From NCBI GenBank assembly GCA_020883125.1, contig JAHREW010000015.1, positions 60,748-124,747 on the forward strand: 64,000 nt of DNA, written 5' to 3'. The position numbers and the translations under genes are program-made. Below, piece after piece: positions 9,798-17,807 of the stretch (position 1 is its first letter; every line of letters begins with the position of its first letter). The notes under the pieces were generated by a model. That model worked only from the letters and a program-made list of their open reading frames with translations, did no database searches and had not been told where the DNA came from. This DNA is from Microcoleus sp. CAWBG506 (GTDB lineage: Bacteria > Cyanobacteriota > Cyanobacteriia > Cyanobacteriales > Microcoleaceae).

Positions 9798-9823
9798 TCC
9801 AAATTGGTGCTACGGGAAGATTA

Positions 9824-10336
9824 CTATTGGACGATCGCACTTGGGGCAGATGCGATCGGGCGAGACGATCCCAAATCCAGTTCGCCACCTGGTGCTTCTG
9901 GGTGTTCCCAAACCACTAGCAGGGGTGATGCACTTTCAGTTGCAGCCATCGGGGACTCGCATTCAGCATCCGTGGGAACTTCCAGGTATGCTTCCATCGA
10001 TTCATCGGCGATCGACTCTTGAAAAACTTCAAAATTATCACTCATGGCAGCGCAAGCAGCCTGAGCCCGCTTGCCTACGCGGTAGCTCATGTAAGCAGCA
10101 CCACCGCCCAAAACCCCAGCTAAGCCGAGAAAACCCAAAGCTAATGTTTTGTATGATTTACAGGGATTCATTTGAGCCTGGCCACCGGAACCAACTAGGG
10201 TTGTTCCAGAACCAGATTGAGCAGCATTGGATTTGCTGTAGGGACAAGGAAAAGCCAATGCTGCGTCGCCTAGTGCAATACTGCTGGCGATCGCAACGGT
10301 GGAAGCAATGCCAGCTAACACTTGAAACTTTTTCAT
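9824..10336 (-). CDS. Small exported/membrane protein of unknown function
   Basis: A protein of 170 residues with a clear signal peptide (KKFQVLAGIASTVAIASSIA, cleavage after about ALAFP) and a second hydrophobic, Gly/Ala-rich segment near residues 65-85 (LALGFLGLAGVLGGGAAYM). The C-terminal half is acidic. Three cysteines lie around the predicted mature N-terminus and the second membrane segment. I do not recognise the family. It is monocistronic, between the tnpB element and a gap of 402 bases that should hold its promoter. Confidence 0.65.
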   Translation of the reverse strand: MKKFQVLAGIASTVAIASSIALGDAALAFPCPYSKSNAAQSGSGTTLVGSGGQAQMNPCKSYKTLALGFLGLAGVLGGGAAYMSYRVGKRAQAACAAMSDNFEVFQESIADESMEAYLEVPTDAECESPMAATESASPLLVVWEHPEAPGGELDLGSSRPIASAPSAIVQ

Positions 10337-10738
10337 GGTGCTCTGGATTTTGTAAAGGATAATTAAAAAAATAATGGTAACAGCTCTTCACAAATCTATC
10401 AACTCTCAGAGCAGCCACCATCGCGACTCGATCGCAAATATCCACAATCAACAGCAATCACCACTGCCAATTGCGTGGGGCAATAAACAACCAAAAGCCT
10501 TGTTTGACAAGCATTTGAGCGAACCGAGATGGATTGCTTTTGTGCGGTGTCACCCAGAGTGCGATCGCGCATCAATTCAAAAATCTGATATCAAAGAGTA
10601 GAAAATTTAATTACACAGTGACAAATACTTGGTGACCAACTACTTTTAAGGTTATTTTTGAAAAGACTTAGTTATTGCAAGCAATGTCAGTAACTCAGGT
10701 CTAAAGACGCTGAGTTTCCCACTTACCGGACTTTTTTT
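10337..10738. other. Intergenic region between divergent genes
   Basis: About 400 bases with no convincing gene. It should hold the promoters of the minus-strand small membrane protein gene and of rfbB. It contains single HIP1-like cores and AT-rich stretches, but no strong inverted repeat or operator that I could name. Confidence 0.6.
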
Positions 10739-11845
10739 ATGACAGACAGCAAGGATCAAGGCCAAGTACGATCGCCTCGCCGATTGTTGGTAACAGGTGG
10801 GGCTGGATTTATCGGCTCCAATTTTGTACATCACTGGTGCAGTAGTTATCCAGGCGATCGGGTAGTGGTACTCGATGCTCTCACCTATGCAGGAAACAGA
10901 AAAACCCTAGACAGTTTGGAAGGGGGAGAAAATTTTCGGTTTGTACAAGGGGATATTTGCGATCGGGCCGCGATCGATACCTTACTTCAAACCGAAAACA
11001 TCAACACAGTCGCCCATTTTGCAGCAGAATCTCACGTCGATCGATCGATTATCGGGCCTGCCGCCTTTGTCCAAACAAACGTTGTCGGAACCTTCACCCT
11101 TCTCGAAGCCTTCCGCAAGCATTTTGAAGCAATAGACGACTTGTCCCTCAAAGCACAAATGCGCTTTCTCCATGTTTCCACGGACGAAGTTTACGGCAGT
11201 CTTGGCCCCGACGACCCAGCATTTACTGAAACAACAGCCTACGAGCCCAATAGTCCCTACTCAGCCTCAAAAGCCGGTAGCGACCACCTCGCCCGCGCCT
11301 ATTTCCATACCTACGGTGTCCCCACAATTATCACCAATTGCTCTAACAATTACGGTCCCTATCACTTCCCCGAAAAGCTAATTCCATTAATGTGCATCAA
11401 TATGCTTTTGGGCAAACCATTGCCAGTTTATGGCGACGGTCAAAACGTCCGAGATTGGCTATATGTACTCGACCACTGCCGAGCTTTAGATGCCGTAATC
11501 CACGACGGTAAGCCCGGAGAAACTTATAATGTAGGCGGCAACAACGAAGTAAAAAATCTCGATTTAGTCAAGATGCTATGCCTACTAATGGACGAATTGG
11601 CAGAAGATTTACCCGCCCGTCCCTGCGAACAATTAATCACCTTTGTCAAAGACAGAGCCGGACACGATCGACGTTATGCTATTGATGCAACCAAAATTAA
11701 AAATGACCTAAATTGGACTCCTTCAGTCACAGTAGAGGAAGGTTTGCGGCGTACTGTGGAATGGTATTTAGCCAATCGCGATTGGTGGGAGCCACTGCTG
11801 TCGGAAGAATATCAGAGTTACTACCGCAAAGTCTACACTAATTAG
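10739..11845 (+). CDS. rfbB: dTDP-glucose 4,6-dehydratase
   Basis: A short-chain dehydrogenase/reductase-type enzyme of 368 residues. It has the N-terminal NAD-binding motif (LLVTGGAGFIGSNFV), the family signature around ALTYAGN, the catalytic HVSTDEVYG segment and the YSASK (YxxxK) catalytic pair. The later NNYGPYHFPEKLIPL and GDGQNVRDWLYV motifs are typical of RfbB. It converts dTDP-glucose to dTDP-4-keto-6-deoxyglucose, a precursor of dTDP-rhamnose and other deoxysugars for surface polysaccharide. Downstream lie the cyanoexosortase and HpsJ-type genes, which fits a role in the cell surface, although 143 bases of repeats separate them. Confidence 0.93.
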   Translation: MTDSKDQGQVRSPRRLLVTGGAGFIGSNFVHHWCSSYPGDRVVVLDALTYAGNRKTLDSLEGGENFRFVQGDICDRAAIDTLLQTENINTVAHFAAESHVDRSIIGPAAFVQTNVVGTFTLLEAFRKHFEAIDDLSLKAQMRFLHVSTDEVYGSLGPDDPAFTETTAYEPNSPYSASKAGSDHLARAYFHTYGVPTIITNCSNNYGPYHFPEKLIPLMCINMLLGKPLPVYGDGQNVRDWLYVLDHCRALDAVIHDGKPGETYNVGGNNEVKNLDLVKMLCLLMDELAEDLPARPCEQLITFVKDRAGHDRRYAIDATKIKNDLNWTPSVTVEEGLRRTVEWYLANRDWWEPLLSEEYQSYYRKVYTN

Positions 11846-11988
11846 TCAGTAGTCATTAGTTATTGGTTATTTGTTATTTGTGATTTGTTAGTAGTTGTGA
11901 GTCATTAGTTAGTAGTTGCCTCCACTAACGAATAACCAATAACAAATAACAAATAATGAAAGCTTCCACTACAATATAGAAAGCAACA
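11846..11988. repeat. Short degenerate repeats (GTTATTTGTTA / TTAGTTAGTAG type)
   Basis: This intergenic stretch is made of loosely repeated words such as TTATTTGTTATTTGTGATTTGTTAG and its inverted form CCAATAACAAATAACAAATAA. The two halves can pair into a hairpin (GGTTATTTGTTATTTG with CAAATAACAAATAACC). The same style of repeat occurs at 7560-7680. Confidence 0.7.
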
Positions 11989-12837
11989 ATGACCGAAATC
12001 AAATGGATCGATCGCCTCCTGGAACCTAAATACTGGCTGTTAGGCATAGCCTCCGGTTTGATAGTCATACACCTGACTCTCACTGCTAGAACAGACAGTA
12101 CAGACCTATTCGGCACAATGTTACTCTTCTGGGGAGTCGTAGCATTTCTCATCTGGGAAAGACACGAAACATTAACTTTAGAAAGCGGAATTTTTAGCAG
12201 TTGCTTTGCAGCATCATTAATTGCTTTCATATTGCTCAAAAGTTCGTCCATATATGGCTACGACTTTTTTATCAGGATAACACCTTTCTTATCTGGCATC
12301 AGTCTGGCTTTGCTAGCTTCTGGAACCAAAGGACTGAAACAATATTGGCAGGAACTTCTGATTCTCGCCTATACAGGTATTCCTCCCGGACTCATCGGAG
12401 TATTTATTAATGTTGCCCTATTAACCGCTAAATTTTCCGCTTTTATCCTCCACTATTTAGGATTTGAAGTTGTTCGTCAAGGAGTATTTCTGATTCTAGA
12501 AAAAGGCAGCGTGGAGGTGTATCATGGCTGTTCTGGAGTGAATGCAATCCTACAATTATTAGGACTATCCATTGTGTTTTTACTAATGTTTCCTACAACC
12601 AACGCACAAAAAATTGTAGTACCGATAGTTGCAGTCATTATTGGATTTGTAGTCAATGCAGCCAGAGTTGCTCTCATGGCTGTACTGGTATCACTATCTC
12701 AACCGGAAGCCTTTAAATACTGGCATGAAGGCAATGGATCGGTAATTTTTTCAATGATTGCAGTCTTCCTGTTCGGGTTATTCTGTTGGTTGGCAATCTT
12801 GCAAGACACGCCTCCTCAAAAAACAACTAATCACTAA
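11989..12837 (+). CDS. crtA: Cyanoexosortase A (membrane transpeptidase-like sorting enzyme)
   Basis: A polytopic membrane protein of 282 residues with about eight hydrophobic segments. The three signature residues of the exosortase/archaeosortase family are in the expected order: Cys in VYHGCSGVNA, Arg in VNAARVALM and His in KYWHEGNGS. Exosortases are thought to process proteins carrying a C-terminal PEP-CTERM signal and to link this to exopolysaccharide production. No clear PEP-CTERM target is in the window. The stop overlaps the start of the next gene by one base (TAATG), so the two are translationally coupled; the next gene looks like the dedicated partner. The family is clear; the subtype (A) rests on the neighbours. 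Confidence 0.85.
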   Translation: MTEIKWIDRLLEPKYWLLGIASGLIVIHLTLTARTDSTDLFGTMLLFWGVVAFLIWERHETLTLESGIFSSCFAASLIAFILLKSSSIYGYDFFIRITPFLSGISLALLASGTKGLKQYWQELLILAYTGIPPGLIGVFINVALLTAKFSAFILHYLGFEVVRQGVFLILEKGSVEVYHGCSGVNAILQLLGLSIVFLLMFPTTNAQKIVVPIVAVIIGFVVNAARVALMAVLVSLSQPEAFKYWHEGNGSVIFSMIAVFLFGLFCWLAILQDTPPQKTTNH

Positions 12838-13505
12838 TGGCTATTACCTATTGGAAAACCGCGAGAATTTCAATTTTAGCGGTTACGTTTACAGGGGTTT
12901 TATTAGTTATAGGAAGATTGACACTCTCTCCATCGGCAGGTAATTTTTCCCTGACCCCCTTTGATTTTCCAGAGTCCGTACCTCTAACACATTGGCAAAT
13001 GCAGGAGAGTACACCTCTGAAAATTAGCGATAGTTCTCAAATCAAAGTTGGGCGAAAGTATGAATATCAAAAAAATACGACTATTCTAGAAATAGAGATG
13101 CGTTATGTGGTTGGAACCAGCGGAGATGTTGAAAATATGATGAAGGGACATACTATTCTCAAGTCGTCTCCTGGTAAACTAGCATTGGCAGAAACTCAAG
13201 GTGTGGGTTTTTACGGAATTTTGCCACAGCAAAATCGACTATACCTGAGTTCCTGTATAAATCCCCGCGGCCGTGCTACAGTGACAGCCGAACAGTTTAG
13301 ATACAACCGAAATACTCGTGACTGGAATTTCAACCGCATTTTGTTTTGGCTATTGGGTAAGGGCAACATTCAAGATCAGCGGTGTTTGTGGACCCAAATG
13401 TCTATACCTTTGGACCGAACAAATCCTGAAGATTCCAAGAAAATTCTAGAGAATGCTTGGGTTTCTTGGTATGGGTGGTGGCAGCCCAGATTTCCCGAAC
13501 CTTAA
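12837..13505 (+). CDS. Cyanoexosortase A system-associated protein
   Basis: A protein of 222 residues with one N-terminal membrane segment (residues about 10-32) and an extracytoplasmic domain containing LYLSSCINPRGRATVTAEQF and a C-terminal aromatic stretch (WVSWYGWWQPRFPEP). It is encoded directly after the cyanoexosortase with a one-base overlap. Exosortase loci often carry such an EpsI-like partner of similar size; its biochemical role is not established. The assignment rests on position and overall architecture. Confidence 0.75.
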   Translation: MAITYWKTARISILAVTFTGVLLVIGRLTLSPSAGNFSLTPFDFPESVPLTHWQMQESTPLKISDSSQIKVGRKYEYQKNTTILEIEMRYVVGTSGDVENMMKGHTILKSSPGKLALAETQGVGFYGILPQQNRLYLSSCINPRGRATVTAEQFRYNRNTRDWNFNRILFWLLGKGNIQDQRCLWTQMSIPLDRTNPEDSKKILENAWVSWYGWWQPRFPEP

Positions 13506-13549
13506 GTCAAGTCAAGAGAGATTGTTCTTAACAACAGGCGTATTATTTT

Positions 13550-14227
13550 ATGAATGACATACAAGGCGAGCAAGGTTTTTCTATATACAGGCTGCGTTGG
13601 ATTGGCTACGGTCTATTAATTTTGTCATTATTAGATACGATCGCTGTTCTGATACCAGCAAATTTTGGCAATCGTGTGTGGGAATTGCAGACGATTGGGG
13701 CTGTGGTAGAACGAGTACCAGTTCCGCTGTTGGCCATGACCCTCATATTTTTTGGAGAAGGTTACGATCGCAGAAGCTTGGAAGACATCTTTTTGAAGTT
13801 TTTGTCTTGGATTTGTCTGTTACTGGCTTTGGTATTTCTGTTAATGCTACCCTTGGGGATTTTTGGCACTATTTATGTGAACAATCAAAACAATAAACAG
13901 ATTACCAATCAAGCAAACCAACAATTAGCTCAGTTGCAGCAAGTGGAAGAAAGGCTGAATAAGGGTAGTCCCGAAGACTTAAAGAATTTGGGAACTGAAC
14001 TAAGTCGGCTGGGAGTAGCAGCGGATACGCAAAACCCGCAGGAATTGAAAACTCAAATTCTTTCGAGAATTACTCCGGCGAAGGAACGTTTGCAGGCTCA
14101 AAGCGCAGTGGTGCAGTCAAATCAGCGCTTGGGGCTATTCAAAAATGCGATCAAGTGGCTGTTGGGGGCGCTGATTTCTAGCGTTTTGTTTTTTATGCTG
14201 TGGCGCGGTACTGATTGGGCTCGATAG
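13550..14227 (+). CDS. hpsJ: HpsJ-like, cyanoexosortase A-associated membrane protein
   Basis: A protein of 225 residues with about three N-terminal membrane segments (near 15-35, 60-70 and 85-107), a Gln/Asn-rich coiled region (QQLAQLQQVEERLNKG) and one C-terminal membrane segment (KWLLGALISSVLFFMLWRG). This layout matches HpsJ-type proteins, named from the hormogonium polysaccharide (hps) locus and also found next to cyanoexosortases. It starts 44 bases after the exosortase partner gene and is probably in the same operon. It links this locus to gliding-associated polysaccharide, but no direct activity is known. Confidence 0.75.
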   Translation: MNDIQGEQGFSIYRLRWIGYGLLILSLLDTIAVLIPANFGNRVWELQTIGAVVERVPVPLLAMTLIFFGEGYDRRSLEDIFLKFLSWICLLLALVFLLMLPLGIFGTIYVNNQNNKQITNQANQQLAQLQQVEERLNKGSPEDLKNLGTELSRLGVAADTQNPQELKTQILSRITPAKERLQAQSAVVQSNQRLGLFKNAIKWLLGALISSVLFFMLWRGTDWAR

Positions 14228-14462
14228 TAGTGTTGAGTGAATTGATATCCTGATGCCAAATCCGGGTAGGATATTAAATCCTCTCTTCATCCGAACTATT
14301 CAGAGTTCTATTCTCGGACTCTGTGTCAAGAGTGTTCTAGTAAGGTTAAATCATTCCGCTCCAACGGTCAACGATAGGATACCCCGTGAATGCCTTGGTA
14401 AAAGTAAGGTGCATCGCGATCGACTATTCTGGCTATAGGCCAGGATTCTGTAGCGACGCACC

Positions 14463-15128
14463 TTACTGATTTGGTATTGTAAATATTAAATGTTGATTCA
14501 GGGTATTTTCTAATTTCTCGGCAATGCCTTCAACCCAATTTTCATCTTGTTTTGTATAGCTGCGAGGCGCGTTAGCACCTAAAATTAAAACGCCGTGATT
14601 GCCGATGGGCTGACAAATCACTCCTTGGGTATTTTCAGGTAAATAGTCAAATTCGATTTTGCCGGGATAAATATTCAAATTTACTAAATAAACTGGTTTG
14701 TTTTTATCGAATACTCGCTGCAAGATTGGGCCTGGTTTAACTTCGGGATTGACTCCTAAAATGCCGCGTCGCAATAGAACTTTTCCTTGATATAAAATCA
14801 CGATCGCCCTTGTGGCCGTATTTGTCAATAGCAAACGGGAGGCCCAAGCCAATTCTATTTTCACCACATCCGGCAAATCCGGCGCAAATTCAAAACCTTC
14901 TTCGCCAATGAGTTGGACTGAATCGGGCGATCGCGCCTGCACCTGCTGCCATAGCAAACCTGTTAAAATCAGTACAGCACTGATAATAACCCCCAGAGCA
15001 TCGGAGCGAGCTTGAGAATCGGTGAGTTGCTCAGTCAGCAAGCGATTGACCATCAGCAGAGTACCGGCTAATCCTCCAGCCACTAAGGGTAACTGCCGCA
15101 AAACTCGATTTGGATCGGATTTAGTCAT
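14463..15128 (-). CDS. Cofactor assembly of complex C subunit B (CCB-type) protein
   Basis: A protein of 221 residues with two N-terminal membrane segments (LVAGGLAGTLLMVNRLL and ALGVIISAVLILTGLLW) followed by a soluble GAF-like domain (LAWASRLLLTNTATRAIVIL, GKVLLRRGILG). This matches the cyanobacterial CCB2/CCB4-type family, which in plastids helps attach heme c(i) covalently to cytochrome b6 of the photosynthetic electron chain. It is transcribed alone, towards the cyanoexosortase operon. The neighbours give no extra clue. Confidence 0.8.
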   Translation of the reverse strand: MTKSDPNRVLRQLPLVAGGLAGTLLMVNRLLTEQLTDSQARSDALGVIISAVLILTGLLWQQVQARSPDSVQLIGEEGFEFAPDLPDVVKIELAWASRLLLTNTATRAIVILYQGKVLLRRGILGVNPEVKPGPILQRVFDKNKPVYLVNLNIYPGKIEFDYLPENTQGVICQPIGNHGVLILGANAPRSYTKQDENWVEGIAEKLENTLNQHLIFTIPNQ

Positions 15129-15153
15129 TAGTCATTAGTCATTAGTCAGTAGT

Positions 15154-15216
<63 letters not shown>

Positions 15217-15357
15217 TATATCATGTTCGGTGATATAACCATTCTATTCTGGACTTTGTAGTGAGGACTGAAGTCCTCTCTTAAAGCTTTTAGTCAATAA
15301 TGACCACCAATGACCAATGACCAATGACTAATGACCAATGACCAATGACTACTGACT

Positions 15358-16101
15358 TTAGCCAACTTCCCCAGGTTCGACAATGCGCTGGAACAGATAG
15401 CCGGTGCCACGGGCGGTGAGAATTAATTCAGGATTACTGGGGTCATCCTCTAACTTGGCTCTCAAGCGCGAGATATGAACGTCCACTACACGGGTGTCTA
15501 CGTGGCGCTCAGGCGTATATCCCCAAACTTCCTGCAAAATTTCCGATCGCGAAAAAGGCTCTCCAGAACGGCTAACCAACAGCTCTAACAAGCTGAATTC
15601 CATGCCCGTGAGCCGAATCCGTTCGTCACCTTTATAAACTTGGCGTTTGTTGGTGTCAATCCGAATATTCGTTACCTGGATGACTCCCGAACTGGGAATT
15701 CCCGAAGCGCCGTTTTTGTCAACTCTGCGCAGTACCGAACGGATGCGAGCTTCTAGTTCCTTGGGAGAAAAAGGTTTGACGACGTAATCGTCGGCGCCTA
15801 ATTCTAAACCAGTGATGCGATCGGCTACATCTCCCAAAGCAGTTAGCATGATAATAGGCACATCAGATTCCTTCCGCAACTCCTGACAAACGCCATAGCC
15901 ATCCAGCTTTGGCATCATCACGTCCAAAACCACTAAATCTGGTTCGGTGTTGCGAAATATATCGAGAGCTTCTTCACCGTCGGCTGCGGTGACAACATCA
16001 TAGCCAATCATGGAAAGGCGAGTTTCCAGAATGCGCCGGATGCTGGCTTCGTCATCGACTACCAGAATTTTTTCTTTATGGTTTTCCAAGTTACTCAACA
16101 C
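15358..16101 (-). CDS. rpaB: Response regulator RpaB (OmpR family)
   Basis: A protein of 247 residues: receiver domain (KILVVDDEASIRRILETRLS; LDVMMPKLDGYG with the phospho-acceptor Asp; VKPFSPKELEARI) and a C-terminal winged helix (SLLELLVSRSGEPFSR, EVWGYTPERHVDTRVVDVHI). The sequence is characteristic of RpaB/Ycf27, an essential cyanobacterial regulator that binds HLR1 sites at photosystem and high-light genes and is phosphorylated by Hik33 (NblS). The start codon is GTG at 16101. It is divergent from radA with about 150 bases between them. Confidence 0.93.
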   Translation of the reverse strand: MLSNLENHKEKILVVDDEASIRRILETRLSMIGYDVVTAADGEEALDIFRNTEPDLVVLDVMMPKLDGYGVCQELRKESDVPIIMLTALGDVADRITGLELGADDYVVKPFSPKELEARIRSVLRRVDKNGASGIPSSGVIQVTNIRIDTNKRQVYKGDERIRLTGMEFSLLELLVSRSGEPFSRSEILQEVWGYTPERHVDTRVVDVHISRLRAKLEDDPSNPELILTARGTGYLFQRIVEPGEVG

Positions 16102-16254
16102 TCCTTAAGTTAAATTCGAGATAATGTTTATTTTTTTGTACCCTATTATTAAGACACAAACTGATCCGCCTGTGGCGATCGCTCTGAAAGCTTTATGATT
16201 GCTTTAGTTCAGACTTTGAAAGAATGTGTTCGGCAATTATTTATATAGTAAACA

Positions 16255-17805
16255 ATGCCAAAACCTCGAATACAATATATTTGTCGGGAATGTGGGTATG
16301 AGTCGCCACAATATTTTGGCAGATGTCCTAGCTGTCAGAAGTGGGATTCTTTCGACGAGCAGGTAGAACAATCTACCATTGCCGTACCACGGGCTGGTTT
16401 GACTGGGGTAACGACTAAGGCAGCAGGCGGTGCACCTGTTGATAAATCCAAGGGTCAACCCAGGGTATCTTTTAGATTATCGCAGATTGCTGACCAAACT
16501 CAATCTCGCTGGCCTTCGGGCTATGCTGAGTTCGATCGGGTGTTGGGAGGTGGTATTGTTCCCGGTTCCCTGGTATTGATTGGCGGGGAACCGGGGATTG
16601 GGAAATCGACGTTGTTGTTGCAGGTGGCGAATCAGTTGGCGCGCAAGGATCGCATACTGTATGTAAGTGCCGAGGAGTCTGGCCAGCAGGTGAAATTGCG
16701 ATCGCAACGTTTGGGAGTCGCTAATCCGGTTGATTTGTCAAGTAAGAACTCTGATTTATCTGACAGTAACGGACACGCTAATAACGGGGCTGCTCCAACG
16801 GATTCTGAGGATTGTTCAGCGGATAATTTCTACTTACTTCCAGAGACGGATTTAGAAGTTGTGTTGCGGGAATTGGAAGCGCTAAAACCGAATGTAGCAG
16901 TTATTGACAGTATCCAGACTATTTATTTTGCTAGTTTAACATCAGCACCAGGATCTGTGGCTCAGGTGCGGGAATGTACCTCTGCTTTGATGCAGGTGGC
17001 AAAAAGAGAAAATATTACGTTATTTATTGTGGGTCATGTTACCAAAGATGGAGGTTTAGCCGGGCCGAGGGTATTGGAACATTTAGTAGATACTGTACTA
17101 TATTTTGAGGGCGATCGCTTTGCTTCCCATCGACTGTTGCGATCGATGAAAAACCGTTTCGGTGCAACTCATGAAATAGGAGTCTTTGAAATGGTAGCCG
17201 AGGGATTGCGAGAAGTAGACAATCCATCGGAGTTATTTTTAGGAAATCGGGACGAGTTTTCCCCCGGTACATCAACGACAGTGACTTGCGAAGGAACGAG
17301 ACCAATTTTAGTAGAAATTCAAGCCTTAGTCAGCCCTGCGAGTTTTGGTTCGCCCCGCCGTTCTACCACGGGAGTGGATAATAGTAGATTGCAGCAAATT
17401 TTAGCAGTTTTGGAAAAAAGAGTTGGGATTCCCCTGTCGAAATTAGATACAATTGTAGCATCCGTGGGAGGGTTGAAGGTAGAAGAACCGGCGGCGGATT
17501 TGGCAGTGGCGATCGCTGTTGTAGCCAGTTTTCGCGATCGCATAGTTGATGCTAGGACAGTGTTACTAGGAGAAGTCGGTTTAGGCGGACAAGTTCGGCC
17601 TGTTTCTCAATTAGAATTAAGGCTGAGAGAAGCCGCGAAACTAGGTTTTAAAAAAGCAATTATTCCGAAGAATCAACCAGTGCCAGATTTGGGGATGCAG
17701 ATTATTCCAGTCGCCAAGGTAATTGATGCAATCATTGCAGCTATTCCCGCAACTCCCACTCAATTGCAGTCCCTTGAAGTCGAGGAAATGGAAGAAATGG
17801 AGTAA
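16255..17805 (+). CDS. radA: DNA repair protein RadA (Sms)
   Basis: A protein of 516 residues with the standard RadA order: N-terminal C4 zinc finger (CRECGYESPQYFGRCPSC), RecA-like ATPase with Walker A (GGEPGIGKSTLLL) and Walker B region (VAVIDSIQTIYF), the RadA-specific KNRFG motif and a C-terminal Lon-protease-like domain. RadA promotes branch migration and processing of recombination intermediates. A polar, low-complexity stretch at about 163-190 (DLSSKNSDLSDSNGHANNG) interrupts the ATPase core and looks like a lineage-specific insertion. The gene ends two bases before the convergent STAND ATPase gene. Confidence 0.95.
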   Translation: MPKPRIQYICRECGYESPQYFGRCPSCQKWDSFDEQVEQSTIAVPRAGLTGVTTKAAGGAPVDKSKGQPRVSFRLSQIADQTQSRWPSGYAEFDRVLGGGIVPGSLVLIGGEPGIGKSTLLLQVANQLARKDRILYVSAEESGQQVKLRSQRLGVANPVDLSSKNSDLSDSNGHANNGAAPTDSEDCSADNFYLLPETDLEVVLRELEALKPNVAVIDSIQTIYFASLTSAPGSVAQVRECTSALMQVAKRENITLFIVGHVTKDGGLAGPRVLEHLVDTVLYFEGDRFASHRLLRSMKNRFGATHEIGVFEMVAEGLREVDNPSELFLGNRDEFSPGTSTTVTCEGTRPILVEIQALVSPASFGSPRRSTTGVDNSRLQQILAVLEKRVGIPLSKLDTIVASVGGLKVEEPAADLAVAIAVVASFRDRIVDARTVLLGEVGLGGQVRPVSQLELRLREAAKLGFKKAIIPKNQPVPDLGMQIIPVAKVIDAIIAAIPATPTQLQSLEVEEMEEME

Positions 17806-17807
17806 GA

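Larger units (their letters stand above)
8389..9800 (-). mobile_element. IS200/IS605-type element carrying only tnpB (boundaries approximate)
   Basis: A single tnpB gene is flanked by subterminal hairpins instead of terminal inverted repeats, as expected for this family. The right end (beside 8389-8432) ends in GAGGATGTCAA on the tnpB strand after a stem-loop. The left end is assigned to the region of the imperfect hairpin 9715-9768 and the palindrome 9776-9797. No tnpA (Y1 transposase) is present, so movement would need a transposase in trans. The exact ends cannot be fixed without an empty-site comparison. Confidence 0.7.

Noticed and set aside
10374..10601. 75-codon frame upstream of rfbB
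   Set aside because: No start signal or conserved composition, and it covers a probable promoter region.
14253..14438. 61-codon frame between the HpsJ-like and CCB genes
   Set aside because: Contains pieces of dispersed repeat (TTAAATCATTCCG) and no recognisable protein.
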